Shown: positions 24,740 to 35,985 of the stretch, piece after piece | Layout of the letters: every line of letters starts with the position of its first letter | Numbering within the stretch: position 1 is the stretch's first letter | Assembly (NCBI GenBank): GCA_050084515.1 | Contig: CM114272.1 | Location: 18,290,001 to 18,354,000, forward strand | Length of the DNA: 64,000 nucleotides | Direction of reading: 5' to 3' | Source: Blasia pusilla | Taxonomy: Eukaryota; Marchantiophyta; Marchantiopsida; Blasiales | Notes under the pieces: generated by a model | Databases searched by the model: none | Told to the model about the DNA's origin: nothing | The model's input: the letters and a program-made list of their open reading frames with translations, nothing else | Made by a program: the position numbers and the translations under genes

Positions 24740-25900
24740 AATGGAACAACACTCGGAACTCTAGTTCCAAATGAACAATATTCAGAAATCTAGTTCCAAA
24801 TGAGTTCCAACTCACCGCCTATCCTCCAAGATTCTGGAAAGTCCTCCTGGCAATAGACCTACAGTAGCCCGCGCAAGGAGCTATTCCGGAAACGGCTCCA
24901 AATAGGATCCAAAGACACAATTGAACATCGATTCGGACCTCTAGTTCCAAATGAACTCCGACCCGATGGCTATCCTCCTTGTATTTGACCAAACATTTTT
25001 CGGTAGGACCTGTTCCGACTATGGCACAACTCCTAGCGTTGGAATCGGGTTTCGGGAGGCATTCAGAACGCTAGTTCCAAATGAGATCCAACCAGCCGCC
25101 TATCCTCCAAGATTCTGGAAAGTCCTCTTGGAAATAGCCTTATAATAGCCCACGGAAGGAGCTGATCCAGGAACGGATCGGAATGGGAACTTACGAGCCA
25201 AACGAACAACGATTCATAACTTTAGTTCACAATAAACTCAGACCCACCGCCTATGGTCCTTGTATGGAATAAGTGAAATCCATCTGTTGGGAGGCCACTT
25301 GTTGGTAGGTCTCCGTCTTCAATGTGGTTGCACGAAGTAGTAAGCAGTTGAAAAGCATTCAGAACTCTAGTTCTAAATGAAATGTTCCGCTGCGGAACAG
25401 CACCTACAGCTGGAATCGGAACTTAGGAGCCATTTGAATAGCATTTGGAACTCTAGTTCCAAATGAGCTCCCATCCGTTGCCTATCCTCCAAGTATTTGG
25501 AATGTTCTCTTGGCGATAGCCCTACAATTGCCCACAGAAGGAGCCGATCAAGCAGCGGAAGTACTCCTACCGCCGGAATGGGATTTCAAGAGGTAGGTCT
25601 CCGTCTTCAATGTGGTTGCACGAAGTTGTAAGCAGTTGAAAAGCATTCGGAACTCTAGTTGTAAATGAAATGTTACAGGTGCGGAACATCTCCTACATCT
25701 GGAATCAGAACTTAAGAGCCATTTGAATAGCATTTGGAACTCTAGTTCCAAATGAACTCCGATCCGTCGCCTATCTTCCAAGTATTTGGAACGTCCTCTT
25801 GGCTGTAGCCCTATGGTTGCCCACGGAAGGAATTGATCAAGCTGCATAAGTACTCCTACCGCCGGAATGGGATTTCAAGAGAAAATTCAAGGGAATTAGG
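24740..25900. repeat. Array of degenerate repeats around CTAGTTCCAAATGA, including a 288-bp tandem duplication
   Basis: The motif CTAGTTCCAAATGA and close variants recur at least nine times, often followed by a block like CGCCTATCCTCCAAG and then a TGGAA.GTCCTCTTGG block. The youngest event is a tandem duplication of 288 bp: 25304-25591 and 25592-25879 both open GGTAGGTCTCCGTCTTCAAT and close GGGATTTCAAGA. Older units upstream are more divergent. No conserved ORF runs through the units. Confidence 0.85.
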
Positions 25901-27600
25901 AACTATAGTTCCAATGGCAGGGATGTTATATTCCAACCACTGAATCAGAACTTAGGTTCGGATACTTCCATTTTTTTTGAACAAATATTTGCTACTAAGT
26001 CATGTGAACTTCACAACTCAAGCTATGGTTTTACTAAGCCCTAATCGTCAATGTTTACTTCCAGTCCCCCCAATGAAACCGACTAGCTTCATAGTACAAA
26101 TGTGGCACCATTCACGATTCAAGTACTAGAACCTCTCAGAAAATACATCCGTCATCTTTGACGTCCATCGCATATTCTTCAGAGGACGCAAATATTTCAA
26201 TAGAATATCTCAGATTTGGAACTCAAGTTCCAAATGAGTATCAGAACATATCCATCAAAAAATGTACCCGACATACATATCCATAAAAATGCTTCACACT
26301 CGTAAGCTTTCATCCTCTTCAATATGTTACATTTCACGTTCTATTTATAAATGTACCCAATGGCATCATTGTACAATATCATTGCAACTACCTCTTACTC
26401 TCTATGACTTCTCTTCCTGCTCAATCGCAAAAGGGTCTCATCCTTGGCAATGTCGACAACCACCTATGGCTCAACCTGACGGACATACTTATGGAATTAA
26501 TGGGCATACTCACTCCAACTAAACCTTCCCTCTCTCAGAGTCAGCAAAACTCTCGTGAAATCCACTTCGAGATCTTCCTTTAAAGTCATATATATTTCTT
26601 TGAACTTATCATTATTCAACTTTTGATAGTGCTCGTCCAAACGGTGTATAGATATAGAGACGGCCAAGTGTCTTGGTTTGAAGTTTTAGATGAAGTTAAG
26701 CTCAGGCTAGTCTCAGGTGTTGTGCTCAACATATTAGTTTCCTCAACAGAGGCTGCCTTAATGTCTCTACAAATACCTATGATTTACATATCTAGGGTTT
26801 TCCACTATATTAATTCAAATCCGCCAAGCATAAGGACAAACTTGTATAGGAATGCAACCCCATGCATTCACCCTACTACTACATACTGCAACAGACCTAC
26901 ATTTGCAGAAAATCAAACCTTTTACCACTATTGATCAAACCATGAACTACTCAAAGTTATACCACGTAGGCAAAATAGGCAAGTCATTGGGTTTGAAAAC
27001 TTAGGCAACATTGTAGCTAAGTCTGATCGAATTGTCCGCTTTATTACTCTACTAGTGGAATCAATTCTTCTACTCATTTCTACTTAATAACACAGTATTC
27101 AGATCATAAGATAGCATCTTGTCAAGCCAAGCTATTGGATGGACATGCTTGCATGAATATTTGCACAGAGGTATTGTCAAGTCAATGGATGATATTCATG
27201 ATAGACTTGATTGAGTCCCATGCAATTCGGAATTTGTGGATTCAAGTTCATGAAGTACGTTGAATCATAAGTCCAAAGCTACAAAATATATCCAAACACC
27301 ATGTAATGGAATATTTTCTTACGTCAGAAGAATGCCTAGTGAATTATAGTGAAAGATGGCCATCAATGGAAGAACACAACATCTACTTCTCATTGCAAAC
27401 TCCCCCCTCTGATATTCTCAAAATTGAGACATGAAAATCCAAGTACATCTCTATTGTCACACTCAAAACTGAAACAAAAACATCAAATTCCTCTACTTAT
27501 GAGTACAAAAGTTACAAGTATATGGAGATCGCCACACTCAAGAGGGATGTCAAAGGGAAGGTTTACTCAAAAATTCTACACACCAAGCGAAGGTGCCCCT
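25901..27600. other. No gene seen
   Basis: Short ORFs only. A few more TTCCAAATGAG motifs near 26.2 kb suggest that the repeat array once extended further. Confidence 0.4.
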
Positions 27601-27602
27601 AT

Positions 27603-27990
27603 TTCTGAGAAGGCATAACAAGATGAGATGGCCATAACACTACACTATCAATGGCATCTCCAACATAAATCTGCGATGGATCGTCAACCATATTTGGAAA
27701 TGGCAATACATATTTCTTCTTGCAGACCTCTCTCAAATGGAGAACAGAATGCCCATCTGGAATGTTACGTCCATGGAAAGTAGAACAACCAACATGCAAG
27801 CTGCCATAACCTACAACCACAGAGGGGTTCTCACGTGATATCAATTGTTGCAACAAAGGCACAACAGATTTCAACACTAGCTTGGTAGCCTCTCGGGTCC
27901 TCTTCCTCAGTGTCGCTCTTCTCACCACCATTGGATTTTGCAGAAGATCCAACTGATCCACCACTCCCCAACATCCCTGCACTATCCTCA
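27603..27990 (-). pseudogene. Possible CACTA-associated ORF fragment, opposite strand
   Basis: The minus-strand frame includes TKLVLKSVVPLLQQ, VVVGYGSLHVG, NIPDGHSVLHLREV, LPFPNMVDDPSQIYVGDAID and VVLWPSHLVM. This order (a short 'GxG.xH' strand, then a 'VxV' strand, then 'lPxP....i.DA....v.WP..lv') resembles the C-terminal region of one of the two proteins of plant CACTA elements. It lies in the opposite orientation to the transposase at 28.3 kb, so it may be a separate nested piece. The match is by eye and weak. Confidence 0.35.
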
Positions 27991-28269
27991 TTCTCCTCTA
28001 AAAATACCGTGGCCTCCAAATTGCATCTCCGCGATGTCCTCACTTGGCGTTTGCCTACAACGACGGGGGCCTCATCTGTGGTCTCTACAATCACAATCAA
28101 CAAGAAAGTTTCAATACCCTTTCAAATAGATCATGATTTTCAGCAACTTCAAAGTAAAATGCACAACATCACTCTAAACTCACATACCTGAACTCAAAGG
28201 GTCACCCGCAAACACACTAACATTAACCTCTCTTGTGCCTCCCTTTTTCTATCTCCACTACTAACTACA

Positions 28270-29750
28270 ACAATAGGTATTGCAATTGTACGTCTCCATT
28301 CCCCAATTGGTATTGACTCTGGGAGATTATCCAGCCCACGGCATGATTTCCGGTCAGGCAACAAAAGGGTATTTGGCTTGTACAGCATGTGGCCCCAATT
28401 TCACTAGTGAGCATTCCATACCTTTGAGGATAATGAAATACATTGGACATTGACGTTTCCTCCCACTTGATCATGCTTACAGACATAGGTTGTCACAGAT
28501 AGTTCAATTCAACAAATTCCGAGAGCTTTGTGGTCCACCTCCACGAGTCACTAAAGAGCGGATTCTGGATTGGAGACACCAAAAGACCATGTATGACATG
28601 GAAAGAGGCATAGGTGGGGGTTTAGAGGGGGGACCAGAACGCCAAGATACAAAAGCTCCAAATGCTCAATGGGATCCAAGACAGAGATATGGTGTGAAAT
28701 GGCAGAGCATACTTGATGTGGAGTTGGACTACTAGCGGTAATCTATGTCATCCATCCGCTCAAACACAACGTCTATTATTTGCCACACCAGATGCTTTCA
28801 AGAATTGAGGCTTGTCTATCATCCATTTGTACTCATGGTTGTCATATATGGTGTAACAGGAGTTTGACCCTAGCAAACATAATCTAGACATAATGCATAT
28901 TGAGAAAAATGTATGCGAGAGCCTATTGAGGTTCCTTTCTGGCGAGAAGGACACCGCAACAGTGCGATTGGATCAGGAGAATACGTTCTCAATTGTGGTT
29001 GAACGACCCAATGTGGTATTGAAATACTAGGCACCTTATGTTTGCACAGACATAGAGTGAAAAAAATTTCTTTCGAGGCTTTAGTCTTTGAGAGTTCTGA
29101 CCGGCTATGCAAGTGCCTTCAAAAAGCATGTAAAAAACAAGAAACTCAGTAGTAAGAAGACACACGATTATCATGTGCTTATGCAACAGATTCTGCCTGT
29201 ATGCTTAAGGGGATTGATGCAGAAGCCAGTTCATAATGCATTCATGCTATTGTGCAAGGTGTTTGGTCGTGTATGTGTGAAGATCTTTGATCCAAAAGCT
29301 TTCCCAAGCTCAAAGATGATGTGGCAGAATTATTGTGCGATTTGGAGATCCATTTTCCTCCCGCCTTCTTTGATGTGATTACTCATCTCGTTATCCATGT
29401 TGTGGAAGAGCTTGGACAATACGGGATTGTTTATATGATGTGGATGTTCCCACTGGAGCATTTTATGAAAGTCTTGAAAGACCACGTCTTGACAAGATAC
29501 AGGCCTGAGGCCAGCATGGAAATGGGTTACATTTCACACGAGACCTTGGGATATTTGACAGAGTATATGGCGGGGTTTGAACATGTGAAGGCCAGGATAT
29601 GGCAAGCGGCCGAAGATGAGGGAGCGGTAGGTGAAGTTCTTCAAGGCAGAGGTTTCCCATTGCAATTGTCGAGGCATATTTGGCAGATGGCTCATGAATA
29701 TGTGTTGCAAAACACTAGTGTAATGCAACCATGGTGGAGGTAAGTAAAGG
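28270..29750 (+). pseudogene. CACTA (En/Spm) TNP2-like transposase remnant
   Basis: Pieces of plant TNP2-type transposase follow in order. At about 28310-28470 is the Transposase_21 end (DYPAHGMISG, YLACTACGPN, YIGH.RFLPLDHAY). At 28500-28735 is a linker with the typical FNKFRE..GPPP..T and WKxxSI(L) style. At about 28875-28930 is HNLDIMHIEKNVCESLL. At 29090-29370 is a block with YASAFKKHVKNKKLS and LPVCLRGLMQKPVHNAF. At 29330-29600 is the DUF4218-like stretch (HLVIHVVEELGQYG, MWMFPLEHFMKVLKDHV, RYRPEASMEMGYI). In an active element this protein binds the ends and carries out cut-and-paste transposition. Frameshifts and stops (for example after YIGH and ELDY) separate the pieces. Confidence 0.85.
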
Positions 29751-29786
29751 GTTGAATGACTCAAGCCTACGTGTTGTTGCATTTAT

Positions 29787-30590
29787 TTGGCTTCCTTGTT
29801 TTTTTTTATGTTGTCGCTCACCAAATACCGGTTGGCTAATAATGGCATGACCTCTATAGGAAATATAGTATGGAGAAAAATGCATATATTGGGGGTGGTA
29901 AGGGGGGCTTTCATAGAATTCATAGAATGGATTCGATTGGCAATCTCGGAGCATTCAGCACTACACCCAAATATGGACTGGGATGTCTATCTTCTGTTTG
30001 CTCCACCTCGAATGTCCGTCTTGGCTTACAAGAGAATGCAAGCCTATGGAAACCCCTTCCGTGTGGTAGATCAAAGTGACGATCATTTTGTCACATATGA
30101 TTCATGGTTGATATCTGTATTTGAGCAAATGAGCAATCACCAAGATAGAGGATGGATGCAAATGGGGTACATAGGAGAGCTAACTGACATATGGAAATTG
30201 GACTATGGGAGCACATCCAATCCTATCATTCTCATGAAAGGGACTTGGGTGCGACCAGATTGGCGTGGGGCTAGGGCTACAATGAAGCGTGATAGTGATG
30301 GATTCTTACTAGCAAACTTCAGGAAAATGCAACCTGAATGGTTTGAACCTTTTGTATTCCCTTCTGAGATTGAACATGCTTTCTTCCTATACGCCTGGTT
30401 GTGGCACACTACTCGCCCAGATGGCGAGTAGTGTGCCACAACCAGGCGAGGAATCGTAGGGTATCAAGTAATACTTTGGAGTTCAGTTTAGATGGCCATG
30501 GGGCTTTTGAAGCTCCCAATAGAATGGTTCAACCTGTCACAGCTCTCGGGAGTCAGTATGTACCATTGATGAGGGTAGAAAGATGAGAAG
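29787..30590 (+). pseudogene. DUF4216-like end of the CACTA transposase, broken by a fold-back
   Basis: The frame 29787-30431 reads like the DUF4216 region after TNP2: GNPFRVVDQSDDHFVTYDS, MGYIGELTDIWKLDYGS, WVRPDW, and DGFLLANF with PFVFPSEIEHAFF. The expected continuation appears in another frame after 30422 (RWRVVCHNQARNRRV, like the family's 'W.VV......R.V'). Between them the frame runs into an exact inverted repeat and stops at TAG 30429-30431. The break thus coincides with the fold-back at 30392-30448. Confidence 0.75.
30392..30448. repeat. Perfect 26-bp inverted repeat with a 5-base loop
   Basis: 30392-30417 is the exact reverse complement of 30423-30448, with loop CAGAT. The right arm encodes transposase residues (RVVCHNQA). 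The left arm is antisense and carries no meaningful coding, so the left arm appears to be the copied one. Confidence 0.95.
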
Positions 30591-32225
30591 GAAATATTGA
30601 GATTGCAGAGGAACTTAATGATGCCATGGGTTCTTAAAGAAATGTTTGTGTGGTGTGTTCTGTCATTGGGCATGGATTCATGGGACATGCAGGTTGTCTA
30701 TTTTTTAAGGTATTTGATGGAAAATGTGAATGAAATGTGTGACCCTGTTGAGGCCCGCGCGACTTATGTGAACAGACGCCTTAAGGAATTGGCGGAAGAA
30801 CTCAAACATAGAGGTGTTGAATTGTAAGCTTTGACATATTGAGCACTCAGGTATTGGCCTTTATGAATGAATCAGAAGCATTGTGCATAATTCATGTTCT
30901 TGAAAAACTTTTCCTCATGTGCAGTACGGAGGCTTGTTCAAAGCAAGTACGTGCCCCACGACCTGCAAAGAGGAAGCCTCTCCATCTTGGACCGAAGCGG
31001 AGGAGCTCTCGATTGCTTGGAAAGGTATTGGCAGCGATGGCAGAATCTAGTGATGACATTGATGCTCAGATTGGAGGTGAAGAATCCCCTACTTGTGATC
31101 CAGAGTTTGTTGCAGACTTTGGTGAAGAGGATCAATCAGGCTCAGATGAGCTTCTAGTTCCTAAGGAGCCCTGTCCATCAACTATTGGAGGAAAGAAGAA
31201 GCAGGTAATTTTTCTAATCAATTAGAGAGGATATGTGTCTACAATTGTGTTTCAAGGTTAGTAGCATGTGAAAGAAATTGTCTCTAATTGGTGGGTTGCA
31301 TTGCATTGGCAGAAAGGGACAGTTGGGGGGCAAGCTACTTGGGCAAGGGATGTAGCACCCGGGCGTGTACATGAAAGTTGTATTCCTCTCAAACATCAAG
31401 TGGGTGTACAATATAGTGGAGAGGGACAGGCAAGCATGTCTCAAGGCGGTAGAGATGGACCCTATGCACAGAACTCCAAGCCAAGTTCATTATATGGTGG
31501 ATATTGTCCAACGGGGCAAGGGTGGAATAGTACAAATTTATTGATTTGCAATCTCAAATTTCTCTTTCATTACACATCATAGGATGATGATGGGAAGGTT
31601 GTGTGATGTGTCTATACTACACTAATATATATGTCATGTGTAGACTCTATGTAGGGTGGATGGTCCAACTACACTGAGGGACCCTATCATGCGGTGCCAA
31701 ATAGTCAAGATTGGTTTGGAAGTAGCCAATACCTTTATGGACTCCATAATAGCACTTCAGAAATGTATGTACATCCTCAATGGTTGGGGCTGGGACCCAC
31801 TCAAGGAGTGCAAATGACAAAGGCTACACGTAATAGCAAGTCACATATATATAGACAAGTATCATCCCTATTTGGAGAATTTCTTCCTCGTGTTTTCACT
31901 AATGTGTAAGTGACCTGACATCGATGCATAGAGTCTGTTTGTAGGCATAAAGACCTGCAAAGTGGGCAGCAGTCTTGACTAAAGATATTCATGTGTGTAG
32001 CAAACTATACAACTCTAGGCTTGCTATGGGCAAGCGTAGGGACAACATACACACCAAATTCAGTGACTGAGAGCAGTGTGCAAGGCGAGGGGGTGAAGGT
32101 CGGAAAAGTGGGTATGAAAAACTCTGGTTGGATCACCAAAACTTCAGAAGGAAAGAATAGGTGGCATGTAGATTTTAGAGCCGAGGTGTTGTGATGGCTT
32201 GACATCTCCATTGTGAATTTTTCAG
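30591..32225 (+). pseudogene. Region between the two CACTA coding parts, mostly eroded
   Basis: At 30940-31220 is a basic then acidic stretch (KRKPLHLGPKRRSSRLLGK, then DPEFVADFGEEDQSGSDE). At 31270-31480 a frame reads WARDVAPGRVHESCIPLKHQVG. These suit the N-terminal, low-complexity part of the second CACTA protein. They are not conserved enough to name a domain. Confidence 0.4.
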
Positions 32226-32620
32226 ACCAACACTCAAGGGAATGGAATTTGGTGTTGAGTGATATTTTTGCTAGATGGGAGTATGTTGGAAACAATAGCA
32301 ATGGAGTGGTTGTTCCATGTTTGGAGGAATATGCACAACAAATAATCAATACGGAGAGATTTAGATTGCGTCAAACATGGAAGAAGCTAGAGGAGGCAAG
32401 AAAGTGGCCCCACCACCTTATGTAGATCCCAACCAATGGGGGAAGTTACTCAGGCACTTTATGGGCGAGAGTGCAAAGACAAAGAGTGAGCAGATGTCCA
32501 AAGCACGGGCAACGGTGACCAATCCAAACCTTGCAGGAAGAAAAGGGAATGCACCAATTGCAGAGCGCCTGGTATGAATAATATTGAAGGACCCATCTTT
32601 CATTTCTATTACCACCATGC
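32226..32620 (+). pseudogene. Transposase_24-like remnant of the second CACTA protein
   Basis: The translation includes REWNLVLSDIFARWEYVGNN, EEYAQQIINTERFRLRQTWK and then, in the next frame, KLLRHFMGESAKTKSEQMSK followed by NLAGRKGNAPIAERL. A 'W..l..yf.se..k..S...k.nR......H..Gs.sfa' pattern is characteristic of the plant CACTA Transposase_24 domain. One frameshift separates the two halves. Its position downstream of TNP2 in the same orientation fits a single CACTA element. Confidence 0.65.
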
Positions 32621-32779
32621 ATATAGTTTGGAAATTGGTGTTTGGTAGACTGAACTTGGTCGGTGTAACATGTGTTGTAGAGAAAAGAGAAGGGGCAAAG
32701 CCCTACTAAGGCGTAGGTGCATGAGAAGGCAAAGAACCAAAGGAGTTATGGTACAAGTACAGTGTCAATTTTTGAAACC

Positions 32780-33835
32780 ACAGTTCATTCAGCGTCCGCT
32801 ATTTCTATTTGTGGCAACAGCAACATCATGATTCCTTCATCGTTTGCTCTTCCTACATAATGTGTTGCCTCACTTCTGATTCTTATATGAGGCTTAGATC
32901 TGCTCAGGTTATTGTCATTGATGAGTTCTCAATGCTAACATGCAAGCTACTCCAAGTTATAGCTAAGAAGTCTCATGTAGTGATGTTGCCTAGCCTTTTG
33001 TAGGAAAACTATTAGTCCTGGTTGGAGATCGCTGCCAGCTACCACGTGTATGCAATCATAAGACTTCAACATAATGCAGCAGCTGTCATATCAGCTCATC
33101 ACCATTGTTCACATTTGCTAAATCGTACCAAATGCGACATTATGAGGATCCTCCTTTCAATGCTTTCCTAAACTCAATTAGGACAAGTTTACCAACTCAA
33201 TCTTAGATTCTTGAATGCCTAGGGCATTGCTTTTTGTCTAAGGATGAAGCAACACATTATGTATCATCAGATACCACAATCATTTGCACACACTATGAGG
33301 ATTTGTCAAATTTCAACTTGCTTGCATTAAGAAGGATCTCTGGTGAGGCTTCAATTGTTAAGGTTGATGTCCTTATTGATGCACCTTCATCGACTCAATT
33401 CAGTTCTTGGGTCAATAATTCTTCTTCCATCACCTGACATTTATTGCTAAGCACTACAAGGTTGTGCTTACATAATCAAATATCAACTTAAAAATACAAA
33501 CAACCTATGGCTCTATTGGTTCAGTATTTGATCTTCTTTATGAGGATAATGTTCTAGTTAAAATTATTATCAAGATTGATTCTAACAGAAAATTTGTTGC
33601 TATAACTAGGACCAACTTCTCTAGGCTAAGGTACTACTTAACTCAAAAGTACACTAAAAGAACATTTCCTCTAGTATTAGAATACGCTATGACAACTCAT
33701 AAGAGCCAAAGGTCCACAATAGCTAGTCCATGTTTGCTGGTTATTCAATCTATATTTGCCTACGGCCTAGCATATGTTATGTTATTACATGTTAAGACCA
33801 AGGGCCAACAGCAAAAACTAGGTATGCTTTAACCT
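32780..33835 (+). pseudogene. PIF1-like DNA helicase remnant
   Basis: Helicase motifs lie in the right order across several frames: motif II VIVIDEFSML (32908-32937), motif III LVLVGDRCQLPRV (about 33010-33050), then MRHYEDPPFNAFLNSIRTS (about 33128-33185). The late motifs are VAITRTNFSRLRYYL, FPLVLEYAMTTHKSQ (about 33660-33705) and FAYGLAYVMLLHVKTK (about 33755-33800). The family's last motif normally reads 'AYVALSRV'; here it is degraded. No Walker A (GxGKS) segment was found, and stops and frameshifts are many. PIF1-family helicases occur as host genes and inside Helitron transposons. No Rep motif is visible, so the source is undecided. Confidence 0.75.
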
Positions 33836-33836
33836 T

Positions 33837-34806
33837 TTGATTTCTCTATTATTGGTCAACACTCATAACCCACTAGATTCTCCATGCATTTACTACAAGA
33901 TGTCGACAAGAGGAAACTCAAGTCGGGACCGTTGTCGTGTCGAGAATCTTTCTTCGAGCAAGGGCGGGCCTTCTAGCTGCGGTAGATGCGGTCGATGCAA
34001 GGTGAACTCTCTAATAAGTTCTCCTTTTTCAATACAAAATTATGATGTACACTCTCCATTCTCTCACGACATGTATCACAAATGGAAGTGCCGAGGCGAT
34101 CACTTCTTCGTAACATCGGACCCCGAAATTCCTAACTATAAAATCCCTATAAACTATTTTACGTTTGTACACGAGGAAGATAGCACAACTAGTGTTAAAC
34201 CCTACTTGACCAGGCCTATTGACATCCATGGATCGCTATATAAGGACATACAAAGTACAATCCCATGTCCTTCCATATGTGACGATAGGAAGAATCACCG
34301 GAGTTGGAGATTGCATGACCTGGTTCATGAACGCCTCCCCAAAGTGATAAACTAAATAGCGAGTGAACCAATGCCTATCTACAAAGAGTACTTTCACATT
34401 GTAAGGATTGAGGAAAGGAAAGTCGGGCACAGCTCGTGCTCCACCCCTATCCATGCTTGACAGACATTCTCTACTCTCCTCAAGAATGGGTTTTGGCGGA
34501 GTTATTCTCCCAAGAGGGATAATCCACTCTCATTGGGAAAGTAACAAGCCAAAACATCCGCTATTTTAGTATGACTAAACTCCTCTACGGTGACAAACCT
34601 CTCATCCCCCCCCCACACATACACACCACACTCTAGAAACCTCTCGAAGAATAGACCATGATCAAGTTATTCTCCCAAGAGGGGTGATCCACTCTCAGTG
34701 GAAGCACCATTTATCGTGTCGAGAATCTTTCTTCCAGCAAGGGCGGGCCTTCTAGCTGCGGTAGATACGGTCGATGCAAGGTGAACTCTCTAATAAGTTC
34801 TCCTTT
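33837..34806 (+). repeat. Dispersed repeat family, younger copy with a 172-codon ORF
   Basis: This is the better-preserved relative of 21.64-22.70 kb. The frame 33837-34355 is open for 172 codons, containing SSSKGGPSSCGRCGRCKVNS, a basic Cys-rich knot (CGRCGRC), MYHKWKCRGDHFFVTSDPE and SWRLHDLVHERLPKVIN. The first about 100 bp of the homologous block (from 33933) is repeated directly at 34713-34806, and a GATCCACTCTCA block recurs near 34.52 and 34.69 kb. I do not recognise the protein. It may be part of a transposon or simply a lucky open frame. Confidence 0.6.
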
Positions 34807-34830
34807 CATTCTTATGTCCTATTTCTTCTT

Positions 34831-35181
34831 ATTATGGTGCAATTGAGGCAAATGAGGGTAAGAGAAATTCCAAGGAGAGGGAATTGGAATCCAACTCAAG
34901 CTTATGCAATACTACATGCGGACAATATTGCTTCAAATATTCATATTGCTCAGCCTAAACCTGCAGTTGTTGCCATGAACCAATCTGGCACAGTACCTTT
35001 TCAAGTTTATAGGAGCATTTCATTTGCCCTCACTACAACAGAGGAAAAGTCAACTATGCTTAATTCTAAGCTTGCAGTTGTCACTGAATCGATACATTTA
35101 GCGCGGGCAGAATTTTTTTACAAATATTCTAGATTTAGATTAAGCAAATTAGAAGCTAGATTTAGCAAGGGCAGAGTTTAA
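34831..35181 (+). other. ORF of unknown coding status
   Basis: The frame reads MVQLRQMRVREIPRRGNW, then VVAMNQSGTVPFQVYRSI and a basic end (KLEARFSKGRV), with an upstream extension into the repeat. There is no recognisable domain, and it directly abuts the third repeat block. It could be a fragment of the same element. Confidence 0.25.
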
Positions 35182-35934
35182 TTTCTTCTTTCTAGTATAC
35201 ATGCTTATATTAGCCAAAATGAGTCACTCAAACAGCAAGTATCAACCATCAAGGATATTCTTAATTTGTAGTTTTTCAAGAATAATTAAAATCGTGCTTG
35301 CTTCCATCATTCGTTTATCTTTTCATACTTTGCATGTTTTCCTTGGAACTGGTAATAAGCTGGCTCTTGCAATTTGCACTATTCTACTGCTAGTGCAATG
35401 CCAAATTTCTATGATTATCTCAGGACTTGTTGTGATGCTTTCATGCACATCTACTCTCATGCATGATTCTCCACCATGCATTCTTATTATTCAGCATGTG
35501 TATGTATGGCAACACCTACAGGGATTTCTCTTCATATGCATGTATGCTTAACAAGATTATGCATAATCAAAGAAAATTTACACTCATGAAGCACTCCTAC
35601 ATAGTCCTTTCTATTATTTATGTCTTTGTAGATACTACTCCCACATATTCTGAATCTAGGAATTCTTCTACTAGCAACTAATGCATGTTTACATGCTCCA
35701 CAATTGGGTAACCTGATACCACCTTCATTTTATCAAATAACCTGCTAGTCCTCATTCTCTCCTGAATTTATTTAGCTCCACTTACCACCAACCCTCATAT
35801 GCATGCAAGCCTCAATCATCATTCTTAGTAATAACACAATAAGATCCACTTGTGCTTGCCTTCAATTGCATCTTAGGCCCTCAATATTATTTAATTCAGC
35901 CACCATCTCCCCAATCTACATAAAAGTATGTATG

Positions 35935-35985
<51 letters not shown>

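Noticed and set aside
24740-25900. Repeat array considered as a CRISPR
   Set aside because: Units are irregularly spaced and long, the setting is eukaryotic, and the conserved block has no spacer structure.
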